A stretch of 36,067 nucleotides of DNA from Nonomuraea guangzhouensis (GTDB taxonomy: Bacteria; Actinomycetota; Actinomycetes; Streptosporangiales; Streptosporangiaceae): assembly GCF_019396345.1 (NCBI RefSeq), contig NZ_JAHKRM010000061.1, positions 1 to 36,067 of the forward strand, written 5' to 3'. A program made the translations under genes and the position numbers. Under the pieces are notes generated by a model. The model was not told the DNA's origin. It was given only the letters and a program-made list of their open reading frames with translations, and did no database searches. Below, piece by piece: positions 15,018 to 23,247 of this stretch. Numbering within the stretch: the first letter of the stretch is position 1; each line of letters starts with the position of its first letter.

Positions 15018-16055
15018 GGAGGAGGTTGGCCAGGTCTGCGCGCCCTCCATGCCCGAGTACCCGATCTGGACCTGAGCATGGTCCTCATCGCGATCGCCGA
15101 CCACACCGAACGTCGAGTAGACCTCCTCAACAGCCTTCTCGACGAGATGACAAGCCGCGGCCTCTCCAACTCGATGGGCTAGATCACCGACTTTCGCGTC
15201 GTCGACAGATCGAAAGCCCTCTCTGATGGCTCGCTGTTCGACGTTCCGCCTCGCGTCGCGAGCCCAGCTGATGAACGTCTCGACGGTCCACCCGCCAGCA
15301 ACCGCAGCAGCCTACTTGCCTTACGTGGCTGACAAGATCACATCGCTCTGATCTGCGGGAAGGGCTGCGAAACCAAGATAACGATCGAAGTCCCGCCGCC
15401 CGATCACCATGGACCGGTCGCATGTAGGATCCGCGTTTCGCTGGCGAAATCCGCGCCTGCGTGTCAGTTGATTGTCGAATTCGACAGGCCGCGCGGACCG
15501 GCGAGTCAGGAGGGTGACGCTCCGGGTGGTCACCTGCGATCGGGCCGGGACGCAGCTGCCAACGATCGCCATCAAGGTCGCGGCCGGGCCGACATGGCGA
15601 CAGGATCCGACACGTCCACGCGGACAAGCACGCTCGACAGATCACGCGGACTGTCCACCAAGCGCAGGCCCAGACGATGCCATCCGACACGGATCTGCGG
15701 ATCCTACATCGCACGAGGCAAGCAGCGTGGTGACCGCCTCGTCATCCGCGCCGACCGGAATCCCGCTCAGCTGCCAGCCGACAACCGACGGGTGAAGGTA
15801 GCGGTCGAACCCCGCGCTCTGCGAGCGAGGCGCGTTGTGAAGGAGCGGGCCGCCGGGTCGCGCCGCCCGTTTGGTTATGCCTGCCGATCAGGGTTCCCAT
15901 GCTCTACTGCCTGGGCACTCCGCGGGCTCGATGCCGTGGGCCGACAACGATCAAGGGGCCGCGGCGCCGATCGCCCCGATCATGTACGGAGCCCGACCGC
16001 CGCCAGCGATCGTCACGGTCTTGGTGTCCGATCTTCCTGGTTTGCCCTGGAAGTG
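15018..16055. other. Degraded intergenic DNA, no assignable gene
   Basis: About 1 kb without a convincing gene. Coding-like traces occur: plus-strand VPDLDLSMVLIAIADHTERR up to a stop at 15182, and minus-strand GWQLSGIPVGADDEAVTTLL near 15720-15790. Neither has a start or a family I can name. Base composition is less GC-rich and the third-position bias is lost across most of it. It is probably old insertion and deletion scar tissue. Confidence 0.5.
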
Positions 16056-16082
16056 CGAGGTGTTTCGAACCGAAACACCTCG
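16056..16082. repeat. Perfect 12-bp stem hairpin
   Basis: CGAGGTGTTTCG and CGAAACACCTCG are perfect reverse complements separated by AAC. The stem is too tight-looped and lacks a T tract for a classical terminator, and could be a protein-binding dyad or a transposon-end relic. Confidence 0.6.
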
Positions 16083-16224
16083 TGGACTCCGGTTCCAATC
16101 CGATTGCTTGGTGCCGTCCGTGACTTGCTGGGCGATCAGGTACTTTCCCAACGTGCCTTACTGAGCATCAACGCGCTGACCAGCAGAAACGCTCAAAGGC
16201 CCAAAGATAAGCTGCACGCCGCCC

Positions 16225-16270
16225 CCGGGCAAGCTCCCGGTTTTGGGCGATGTACGGGCGAAGCCCGTGC
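16225..16270 (+). terminator. Two adjacent terminator-like hairpins
   Basis: CCGGG and CCCGG (16225-16240) flank a six-base loop and are followed directly by TTTT, as in a weak rho-independent terminator. Twelve bases further, GTACGGGC and GCCCGTGC (16252-16270) form an 8-bp stem with one G-U pair around GAA. No intact gene ends just upstream, so they may be left over from a lost gene or belong to the degraded IS-like region that follows. Confidence 0.3.
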
Positions 16271-16339
16271 CTCTGATTGTTATCTGGATAAGATTTGTAT
16301 CAATCGACGCCCTTTACAAAGTACATTTTCTAGAAGGCG

Positions 16340-16725
16340 GGAGCGGGCGTCCTCATCTCATTGAACCGCTCCCATGGATGAATCCGGGGGATTCCAGCCG
16401 TCCCAACCGTGCGGCTACGCACAGTGGCGCGACGCTGTTGCTTGGCGATTCACCTTCCGGCCCCGCCTGCGCGGGTTTCCACGCCCCAGCCCGTGACCCC
16501 GTTCTGGGTGACGCGGGCTCCGCCCTCCCGGCGGCGAGTAGATACTGCCATGCCCTCACTCGTGAGCTTGGTTATCACTCACGTGTTCGACCACGACCGA
16601 CGCTACCCGAGCGGGATGCGCTACCGCAGCCAGTTCCCGCCCATGCACGCTCGCGCCCTGGCGGGCACTCCCGCGCCGGGCTTACCCCCACGACTGAAGC
16701 CAGGGGTCGATCGCGCCCGGCATTC
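16340..16725. mobile_element. Possible IS200/IS605-type relic without transposase
   Basis: Two imperfect hairpins of the sort found at IS200/IS605 ends bracket this stretch: CCCATGGATGAATCCGGGGG at 16371-16390 (family form CCCGTGGATGAATCCACGGG) and CCCCACGACTGAAGCCAGGGG-like sequence around 16686-16706 (family form with ACGGCTGAAGCCGT). The GC-rich sequence between them recalls the non-coding tail downstream of actinobacterial tnpB, which becomes the guide RNA. No tnpA or tnpB frame is left. Identification is from remembered patterns and is tentative. Confidence 0.3.
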
Positions 16726-17062
16726 ACGATCAGAAGTCCGGACAGGATGCGGTACTTGCACCCTGTCCTCGTCGGCGACGGGCCCAGCGGGTGGGGCTGC
16801 GATCGCAGCTCCCCCTGCGCTCCTGGCCGAACAGCTCGGGCTGTCCCTGTCGAGGGCGTCGAGCTGGTCCGATGCCAGCGGAGCGGCCCGCGGCTCCTAC
16901 GTGAGCCTGCGCGATCCCAGTCACGGGCAAGGTGCGGAGCTGTCCACTTCGCTGACTGCCCCGCAGCTGAGCTCGAAACCGGGCGCGGCAGAGCGGCTAT
17001 GGGAAGGACGGCATGGCTGCTCAGCGCATTGACATCCCGTCCCGGCACCTCAAGCTGAACCC
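16726..17062. other. Intergenic, possible recombinase C-terminal scrap
   Basis: The plus strand reads PPALLAEQLGLSLSRASSWS followed by DASGAARGSYVSLR (about 16808-16912), which resembles the very C-terminus of actinobacterial tyrosine recombinases that end in a short HTH-like segment (LADLLGVSVSTAARW...). No start and no catalytic region are present. The rest shows nothing I can assign. Confidence 0.3.
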
Positions 17063-17557
17063 ATGACCGGCCAATTCGAGCCACCGAAGCAGATCATCAG
17101 ATGGGGTTCACCCGTCCAGGAGCAGTCGCAGGAAGGCGGTGCTCTGAATAAATCCCCCACTACTGTCAAAAAGTTCACCCGTTCCCAACCTGCCACCAGC
17201 TGCGTAGGTCAGGCGCAGACGAAGGACGAACTGCTCCCGGAGAGCCTGCTCGATCAGGTGTTCACCGGCGTGCCTGAGGATCAAGCGCGCAATGTCCTCG
17301 CAGCGGTGGGCGCCCGGCTTGCCCTCAAGGAGAGCGCCCAAGGCGTCGTGCTGGAACTGGTCTACGAGGCCCTGCGATCATCGGTGAGCCAGTCGGAGCG
17401 AGTCCGCATCCTCATCATGGAGCTCTTGCGGCAGGAGCCGGAGCTCAAGGGCCGGTGCCTGGAGATCCTGGAATTCAACCGCTCCCACGAATACGAGATG
17501 ATCTTGGCTGAGTTGGATCGCGTGTATCCCGGGTTGCGTCAGATATGGCTGTCTTGA
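17063..17557 (+). CDS. Hypothetical protein, helical
   Basis: A 164-residue soluble protein of unknown family. The first 50 residues are polar and low-complexity. The rest is predicted helical with regular Leu spacing: ESLLDQVFTGVPEDQARNVL, RLALKESAQGVVLELVYEAL and SERVRILIMELLRQEPELKG. This could be a small helical bundle or adaptor domain. The start ATG at 17063 has no strong Shine-Dalgarno. An internal start in the low-complexity part is possible. It precedes the kinase gene on the same strand by 330 bp and may be functionally linked, but nothing shows that directly. Confidence 0.5.
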   Translation: MTGQFEPPKQIIRWGSPVQEQSQEGGALNKSPTTVKKFTRSQPATSCVGQAQTKDELLPESLLDQVFTGVPEDQARNVLAAVGARLALKESAQGVVLELVYEALRSSVSQSERVRILIMELLRQEPELKGRCLEILEFNRSHEYEMILAELDRVYPGLRQIWLS

Positions 17558-17886
17558 ACCGTCGCGTGTGCCTGGTGCCCCGGAACACGACGTACGGCTC
17601 ACGCGGACCGGGCTGAGGCCGCCGCCGTGTCTTCCATGGCCGAGCGCTCTTTCTGAAGACACCTGGCCAATCAGCCTCACCGCGGTCCAGCAGAGGCGGG
17701 CTTCGCTGCATCCGGGGGTTGCGTTCGCAGTCCCGGATGTTGCGGCGGGAGTCCATCAGCCAGCTCAACGCCGCACCTGGCCGACGGGCCCCGCTTCACC
17801 TGGGCCGCTACGCGCTGGCCATCGGCTTGATGCGGGCGGGCAACAGCGTGCTCCAACGAAGCGACGTGACAGAAAGGTGCTCGCCG
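17558..17886. other. Intergenic upstream of kinase
   Basis: It contains an 8-bp inverted repeat (GTGTCTTC at 17627-17634 and GAAGACAC at 17655-17662) with a 20-base loop, possibly a regulatory dyad or weak terminator for the upstream gene. A frame open with the kinase from 17719 gives 56 extra residues without kinase-like sequence and without a ribosome-binding site. I treat it as non-coding leader. Confidence 0.4.
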
Positions 17887-20800
17887 ATGGCTCTGCAGCA
17901 CTTGGCCGAGGGGGATCCGCAGCGCCTGGGGGGTTATGTGCTGGCCGGGCGGCTTGGCGCAGGCGGGCAAGGCGTGGTCTACGAGGGGTATGACGGGCAA
18001 GGGCGCCGGTATGCGGTCAAGCTGCTGCACCCCAGCGCCGACCCTCAGATGCGCGCCCTGTTCCTGAGAGAGGCCCAGGCGGCACGCGCTGTGCCCTCCT
18101 TTTGCACGGCCAAGATCGTCGACGTCGGCAGTGACGGCGACCGGCTCTACATCGTCAGTGAGTACATCCCGGGCCCCAGTCTGCGCGCGGTGGTCCGGGC
18201 CGGACGCCGCTTCACTGGGGGCGACCTGCACCGGCTGGCCACCGGCATGGCGATCGCGCTGACCTCGATCCACGACGCTGGCGTCGTGCACCGCGATTTC
18301 AAGCCGGACAATGTCATCCTGGGTCCCGACGGCCCTCGTGTGATCGACTTCGGTATCGCCCGAAGCCGGCAGATGTCCCTGACGCCGTCCGGGATGATCG
18401 CCGGCACACCTGGCTACGTGGCCCCGGAGGTCTACCGGCGGCAGCGGGCCGGCCCCAGCGCGGACATATTCGCCTGGGCCTGCGTGGTGCTGTACGCGGC
18501 CACCGGCCAGGACGCCTTCGCCGCCGCACGGATTGAGGCGATCATTCACCGAGTCCTCACCCACGCTCCCGACGTCAGCGTGCTGGACGCGCCGCTGCGC
18601 TCCTTGGCTGAAGCCGGGCTGAGCAAAGACCCGGCACTTCGCCCGACCGCCCGGCGCATGCTGGCTGCGCTGGTCAGCGACGATGCCGACCCCGGCCTCG
18701 ACCTCGGTGTCGGCGCACCGATCGACGATCCCGAGCTGGGGACGCGGGCCGAGGCGCTCTACCAACGGTTGGCCGAGCCCGTCCAGCACCAGGTTCCCGG
18801 CCTGCTGCTGCGCCTGGTGGCCGACGAGGCGGGCAAGAACGTCGTGCGCCCCGTCGAGCTGGCCGAGCTGCCCGATCACCCGGACGCCCGCCAGGTGATC
18901 AAGGCTTTTGCTGAGGCCGGGCTGCTCGTGGCCGACGCTGGCATGGTGGTCATCGCGCACCCGGCTTTGCCGTACGCGTGGGCCAGGCTCCGGGACTGGC
19001 TCGCAGACGAGAACGGCGCCTTGGCCGTGCACCAGCAGTTGAGCGCCGCCGCCTGCCGCTGGGAGGCAGCCGGACGCAAGAGCGGCGATCTGTATCACGG
19101 CACCCCGCTACAGGCTGCACTGGACTGGAACGCCCGCGGACGCGTCCACATGGCGCCGACCAAGCTGGAGGCGGAGTTCCTGCACGCGGGCGCGGAGGCG
19201 GCGGCCCGGCGGTCCCGGCGACGACGCCTGGCAGCTGGGGCCATGGCGGTCCTGCTGGCCGTGACGGCAGGCACAGCCGGACTGTACGCACACCAGCGCC
19301 GCATCTCCGACAACCAGCGCCTGACCGAGGCAGCAGATCGGGCAGCACAAGCGGCGAGCCGGGCGTTCGCCACCGATCCCGTGCTCGGGATGCGCCTGAG
19401 CGCCGCCGCTTGGCAGCTCGCCCCGACCCGGGAAGCCAGAAGCGCGCTATACGCGGCGCTCGCCCAGCCCGTCACGGACGTCATGACCGCGGCCGTACAG
19501 CCGCCCCCGGCCACCAACGCCACCAACGGGCCGGAGTATGACCTGTCCGTTGACGGAAGCAAGCTGGCGGTGCTGTCTGGGGAGAGATTCGCCCTCTGGG
19601 ACGTGCCGGGCCACCGTCGACTCATCGCCTTCGACATCCCCCGAAAGAGCCGGTCCAACAGCAGGTGCAGCGGTCTGGAGCTCTCACCGGACGCCTCCAT
19701 GGTGCAGACGTGCGAGGTTGGCCTCTCATCCGTCCTCCTCTACGACGTCGCCACCCGCAGGCGCATCGGTAAGAGCTGGCCCGGACGGATCCGCTTGTTC
19801 CCGCGGCCAGGGAGGCTGGTGGCCCATGAACCCTTCAGTGCGGGCAACCGGGGGCTCATCCAGCTGATGGACCAGGCCACCGGCCGGGCGCTGTATACCC
19901 ACCGCGAGGTGAGTTTCTTGCCGGTGGCCGTCACCACGAACGACCGGCTGATCGGGACGACCTCATCGACGCGGGGCTGCCGTACACGGCCGCGTGACTT
20001 CCCCCTGTGCCCGAACGCCTTGGAGATCTGGGACCTGCCCAGCGACCGCCTCATTGCCCGGCACGACTTCACCGCCGTGGGGCTGTGGGCCGCGCTCAGC
20101 CCCGACGGGCGCACCATCGCACTTTCCGACGGACGTGGCCTTTCGTTCTACGACGCCGACACAGGGCGGGAACTCACTGGCCAGCGCCTTGCCCGTCCAG
20201 GCGTACGCTATCTCCAGTACAGCAGGAGCGGCATGCTGGTGGGTGTCGACGTCGACGCCGACGGCCGTTCCATGGCGGTGCGCGTGTGGGGGCCTACCGG
20301 CGCGGCGCTGTTGTATCGGCCGTTCAGCCCGGCCTTGCAACCGTCTCCCGGAACGCTGCCGGGCGTGGACGGCGACCGCATCGCCTACTTGACCGAGGAC
20401 GGGAAAGTCATCACTTTGTCCGGTGCGTCTTCACCGTCCGTCGACGCGCATGACCAGGCATGGTTCAGCCCTGATGGCCAGCTGCTGGCGACGTTCCGCG
20501 AGCGAGGGCGCGGCTCGAAGCTCCACCTGTGGACCAGGTCTGGGGGACGTCGGCTGGCCGCACTTCCGGTCATGGGCAAGCCCGTTGACAGCGCAGAATC
20601 AGGTGAGCTTCATGTCGCCATCAGCGCCGACGGCGGCCTGATCGCCTATGTCAGAGACGGGCAACGCACCGCCCGGGTATGGGATATCCAGCGTCGCCGC
20701 GAGGTCAGACGGTTGCACGCGCCTTTCGGCGCCGGGTATTCGATGGCGTTCACTCCCGATTCGACAGCCCTCGCCTTCGGGACCGTGCTGTGGAACGTCC

Positions 20801-21393
20801 GCACGGGAAAGCAACTCGGCCAGGTCGGCGCGTCCGTCATTCAGTTTGGCCACGGCGGTCGGTATCTGGACGACGGCGAGGATCTTCAGCTCAACAGGGT
20901 GGGCCAGACCGGTTCCTCTCAGCACCTGGCGGGAGGGATAGCGATGTTGAGCCCCGACGGCAAGATCGTGGTCACTGGCGATAGCAAGGGAGTAGTCCGG
21001 CTCTACGACTCCGCCACGGCCCGTGAGCTGGGTCCCGTCACGGGCGGGCATTCCCGGTCCGTCGACCTGCTGGCCTTCTCACCTGATGGGCGGCTGCTGG
21101 CGACGGCCGGGCGGGATCAGACCATCCGTCTGTGGGACACCACTGCCCGCCAGGCCATCGGCGGCCCCATCGCCATCAACACCGGCCGTCTGACCGCTGT
21201 CTCCTTCAGCCCGGACGGCAAGACGCTCCGCTCGCTTTCCACCGCTGGCGTCATCCGCGACCATCTCGTCGATCCCGCGCTCGCGCTGCGAGAGGTCTGC
21301 ACCCGCGCTCGCGGTGGCCTGTCCCACGCGGACTGGCAGCGCCACCTTCCCGGCATGCCTTTCATCGCAACCTGTCGTACTCCTGGGCCCTGA
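17887..21393 (+). CDS. Ser/Thr protein kinase with nSTAND-like arm, one TM and WD40 repeats
   Basis: A 1168-residue signalling protein. The kinase domain (about 14-270) is complete: Gly loop GRLGAGGQGVVYEG, Lys45 in YAVKLL, HRDFKPDN with catalytic Asp137, DFG 154-156 and GTPGYVAPE. Residues ~280-420 (VPGLLLRLVADEAGKNVVRP, VVIAHPALPYAWARLRDWLA, RWEAAGRKSGDLYHG) look like the winged-helix/helical arm that follows the NTPase in nSTAND1-WD40 proteins, but no NTPase is present. One membrane helix (about 447-469) follows a basic stretch RRSRRRR. After it, a linker (SRAFATDPVLGMRLSAAAWQ) leads to degenerate WD40 blades, clearest at AFSPDGRLLATAGRDQTIRL. The kinase is thus cytoplasmic and the propeller probably outside or peripheral, acting as sensor. 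ATG 17887 was chosen because it begins just before the kinase and has AAAGGTG upstream. It lies on a conflict-type island with TPR-ATPase genes. Confidence 0.88.
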   Translation: MALQHLAEGDPQRLGGYVLAGRLGAGGQGVVYEGYDGQGRRYAVKLLHPSADPQMRALFLREAQAARAVPSFCTAKIVDVGSDGDRLYIVSEYIPGPSLRAVVRAGRRFTGGDLHRLATGMAIALTSIHDAGVVHRDFKPDNVILGPDGPRVIDFGIARSRQMSLTPSGMIAGTPGYVAPEVYRRQRAGPSADIFAWACVVLYAATGQDAFAAARIEAIIHRVLTHAPDVSVLDAPLRSLAEAGLSKDPALRPTARRMLAALVSDDADPGLDLGVGAPIDDPELGTRAEALYQRLAEPVQHQVPGLLLRLVADEAGKNVVRPVELAELPDHPDARQVIKAFAEAGLLVADAGMVVIAHPALPYAWARLRDWLADENGALAVHQQLSAAACRWEAAGRKSGDLYHGTPLQAALDWNARGRVHMAPTKLEAEFLHAGAEAAARRSRRRRLAAGAMAVLLAVTAGTAGLYAHQRRISDNQRLTEAADRAAQAASRAFATDPVLGMRLSAAAWQLAPTREARSALYAALAQPVTDVMTAAVQPPPATNATNGPEYDLSVDGSKLAVLSGERFALWDVPGHRRLIAFDIPRKSRSNSRCSGLELSPDASMVQTCEVGLSSVLLYDVATRRRIGKSWPGRIRLFPRPGRLVAHEPFSAGNRGLIQLMDQATGRALYTHREVSFLPVAVTTNDRLIGTTSSTRGCRTRPRDFPLCPNALEIWDLPSDRLIARHDFTAVGLWAALSPDGRTIALSDGRGLSFYDADTGRELTGQRLARPGVRYLQYSRSGMLVGVDVDADGRSMAVRVWGPTGAALLYRPFSPALQPSPGTLPGVDGDRIAYLTEDGKVITLSGASSPSVDAHDQAWFSPDGQLLATFRERGRGSKLHLWTRSGGRRLAALPVMGKPVDSAESGELHVAISADGGLIAYVRDGQRTARVWDIQRRREVRRLHAPFGAGYSMAFTPDSTALAFGTVLWNVRTGKQLGQVGASVIQFGHGGRYLDDGEDLQLNRVGQTGSSQHLAGGIAMLSPDGKIVVTGDSKGVVRLYDSATARELGPVTGGHSRSVDLLAFSPDGRLLATAGRDQTIRLWDTTARQAIGGPIAINTGRLTAVSFSPDGKTLRSLSTAGVIRDHLVDPALALREVCTRARGGLSHADWQRHLPGMPFIATCRTPGP

Positions 21394-21887
21394 GCAGCCA
21401 GCAGGCGCTTGATAAGCCGGGAGGGTCGGATGGAGGACGGCCGGCTGCTGCCCTAAGGCGGATCACATTCCTGCAGGCGGGAGAGCAAGATCAATCGGCG
21501 CCGGGGCTCCAGATGAAATGTGACCGGGGCCCATCTTGTGTCGGCGTGGCCGTCAGACCGCTGGTCCGGCGTCCAGCCTGGTACCGCGCGGTACAGCGTC
21601 CGGGGACAGGTCCAGCCGCAGAGTCGGTACCAGCGCGGTAGTCGAACCGTGCCCAATTCTGCAGGACAGACTGCGGCCACCGCTGACCGGCGCTGCGCCT
21701 ACATCCTTGTGGAGGGAATGCCTCTATCAGCGGGGGACCATGGAGGCCCGGGGGCCTACGGCTCCACCCTGGCTCGCAGCATCCACGCTTCGTGGACATC
21801 CACAACCGATTGGTCAGGCTCACCAGCCTTTCAAGGGGCAAGTAGCTAGGCTCATCGCCATCGGCCTGATTGGCGAAAGGGCAGAGC
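21394..21887. other. Intergenic, no assignable gene
   Basis: About 490 bp. The minus strand has an open frame containing GHADTRWAPVTFHLEPRRR and LILLSRLQECDPP, which may be an insertion-sequence-associated scrap, but there is no start and no family I can name. Nothing else is supported here. Confidence 0.4.
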
Positions 21888-22639
21888 GTGAACCCCAGCG
21901 AGCCCGACCATCGCGATCCGGCCCATGTCAACGAGACCCTCAACCAACTGGCGGCGGCATCCCGTCCGAGCGAGCTCCGAGTGCTCTTTGAGGAGCACCC
22001 CGAAGTCTTGACGGATCGAGTCGAGCACGCGCTCGAAGCAACCATTGGGCAGCTCACGGCCGCCGCGCGGCTGATCGCCAACTGTCGCATCGTCGGCGTC
22101 GACGCGTTGATGGGCGCGCTGAAGCGGGCGACTGTAGACGGGCCCGAGGCGGTGGACGCCAGGAAGATCTTCGAGTACGTCCACCAAGCGCTCGCCGAGT
22201 ACCTGAACACGGGCGATCCCGACGTGCTCGCCGCCCTCACGGATGCTGTCGCGTACGCCTACATCGTCATACCCGTCGGCTCGCTCCAGGCAGTGTTCTC
22301 CGAGGCGCTGGGCGTGGTACTGCGACAGCACTTCGTGACGACGGGTGACGAGTCCGCCCTGACCCGGGCGGCCCGCGCGCTCCGCCTCGCTGTCGCCGAC
22401 GCCGACGAGAACTCGCCGGCGCGCATCTCGCACTTATCGAATCTCGGGAACGCTTTGCGTACCTCCGCCTCGGTCCACGACTCACCGGAGCTGCTCGCGG
22501 AGAGTCGTGGACATCCAGCGCACCGCGCTCGGCCTCGCCTCCTGCAACGAGCGGCCTTCGGTCGCCGCGAACCTTAGCGTGTCCCTCATGGATCTATACA
22601 GGCACACCAAGGACGGCGCTAGCCTCGATGAGGCTCGGT
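21888..22639 (+). pseudogene. TPR-type regulatory protein (possibly CHAT-linked), frameshifted and truncated by IS3
   Basis: From GTG 21888 (AAAGGG seven bases upstream) the frame encodes an all-helical N-terminus: NPSEPDHRDPAHVNETLNQL, LRVLFEEHPEVLTDRVEHAL and DARKIFEYVHQALAEYLNTG. The TPR-like segment ALTRAARALRLAVADADENS and ARISHLSNLGNALRTSASVH follows. Proteins with this start in actinobacteria usually continue into many TPRs and a C-terminal CHAT (caspase-like) protease domain. An extra base near 22502 shifts the frame: EVVDIQRTALGLASCNERPS and VSLMDLYRHTKDGASLDEAR continue in the next frame. At about 22639 the sequence runs into a truncated IS3 copy, and the 3' part, including any protease domain, is gone from this window. 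Confidence 0.65.
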
Positions 22640-22804
22640 CAGCCAAACATGCCAGATGGTCCGCGGCGAGGGCGGCCGATCCCGCCAGGCGTAGTAGCCG
22701 GACGCCGAAACGTCCAGCACGCGGCAGGCCACCTCGACGGGGATGCCTTCGCCGGCCATCACCGCGATGGCTTCGAACCGCCTTTTGGGGGCACCACCTC
22801 TCAC
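22630..22804 (-). pseudogene. IS3-family transposase OrfB, N-terminal fragment
   Basis: The GTG at 22804 overlaps the orfA stop by four bases. The product begins RGGAPKRRFEAIAVMAGEGI and VEVACRVLDVSASGYYAWRD, the standard IS3 OrfB (HTH_21) start, and is lost after RTIWHVWLTE. The DDE integrase core is absent. Confidence 0.8.
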
Positions 22805-23076
22805 ACCAGCTCGATCGCCCGCCGAGTGGCCTGCAGTTCTGTCTCCAACTCGGCGATGCGGCGCTTGGCGACTACTAACTCGGCCTTCTCGCTGCTGGTC
22901 AAGCCGGGCTCCAGGCCGCGATCGATGCGGTCTTGCCGCCGCCAGGTATAGATCGTCTGACCGCTGATCGCCAGATCGTGCGCCAGGTCGTGCGCCAGGT
23001 CGGTGACCTTACGCCCCGCCTCGAGCAGATCCAACACCTTGCGCCGAAACTCTGGCGGATAGCCCCGTCGTCCCAT
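22801..23076 (-). CDS. IS3-family transposase OrfA
   Basis: A 91-residue HTH_Tnp_1 protein: RRGYPPEFRRKVLDLLEAGR, then ISGQTIYTWRRQDRIDRG and the leucine-zipper tail SEKAELVVAKRRIAELETEL. OrfA binds IS ends and joins OrfB by frameshifting to form the active transposase. Here it is complete but orphaned by loss of orfB. In the HTH region a 12-bp unit is present three times in tandem (22969-23004), giving AHDLAHDLA in place of the usual single copy, which may impair DNA binding. Confidence 0.85.
   Translation of the reverse strand: MGRRGYPPEFRRKVLDLLEAGRKVTDLAHDLAHDLAISGQTIYTWRRQDRIDRGLEPGLTSSEKAELVVAKRRIAELETELQATRRAIELV
22969..23004. repeat. 12-bp tandem triplication inside IS3 orfA
   Basis: The units CGCCAGATCGTG, CGCCAGGTCGTG and CGCCAGGTCGGT follow one another without a gap. 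The reading frame is kept and each unit adds four residues (AHDL) to OrfA. Confidence 0.85.
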
Positions 23077-23247
23077 GCCGCTTTCCTCTCATCAAGTGGC
23101 ACTTGAATCCAGTAATCCACCTCCACTCAACCCGGGGCACACCAGTGCCTCCATCAGACCCGGAGCGATTCACCTTCTCCGAGTGTGCGATCATGATGGG
23201 TGGCGGCCAGGTCCACCGAGATCAGCGCCACCCGGCGCCGCTGAGTC

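Larger units (their letters stand above)
22630..23135 (-). mobile_element. IS3-family element, 3' truncated
   Basis: It comprises orfA complete and the first ~55 residues of orfB on the minus strand. The upstream end near 23100-23135 (TGGATTACTGGATTCAAGTG on the minus strand) resembles an IS3 terminal repeat. The other end is missing because orfB breaks off inside the disrupted TPR gene. The element is not autonomous. Confidence 0.75.

Noticed and set aside
16050..16130. Possible tRNA-like segment (GGTTCCAATCC near 16091 resembles a T-loop)
   Set aside because: No acceptor stem, anticodon stem or D-loop could be paired around it, and the strong upstream hairpin does not fit a cloverleaf.
15184..16364. 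Overlapping long ORFs on both strands
   Set aside because: Arg/Ser/Pro-rich translations, no consistent codon bias and no motifs; considered non-coding or decayed.
17719..17886. N-terminal extension of the kinase to 17719
   Set aside because: The 56 residues have no kinase-like sequence and no ribosome-binding site; ATG 17887 fits better.
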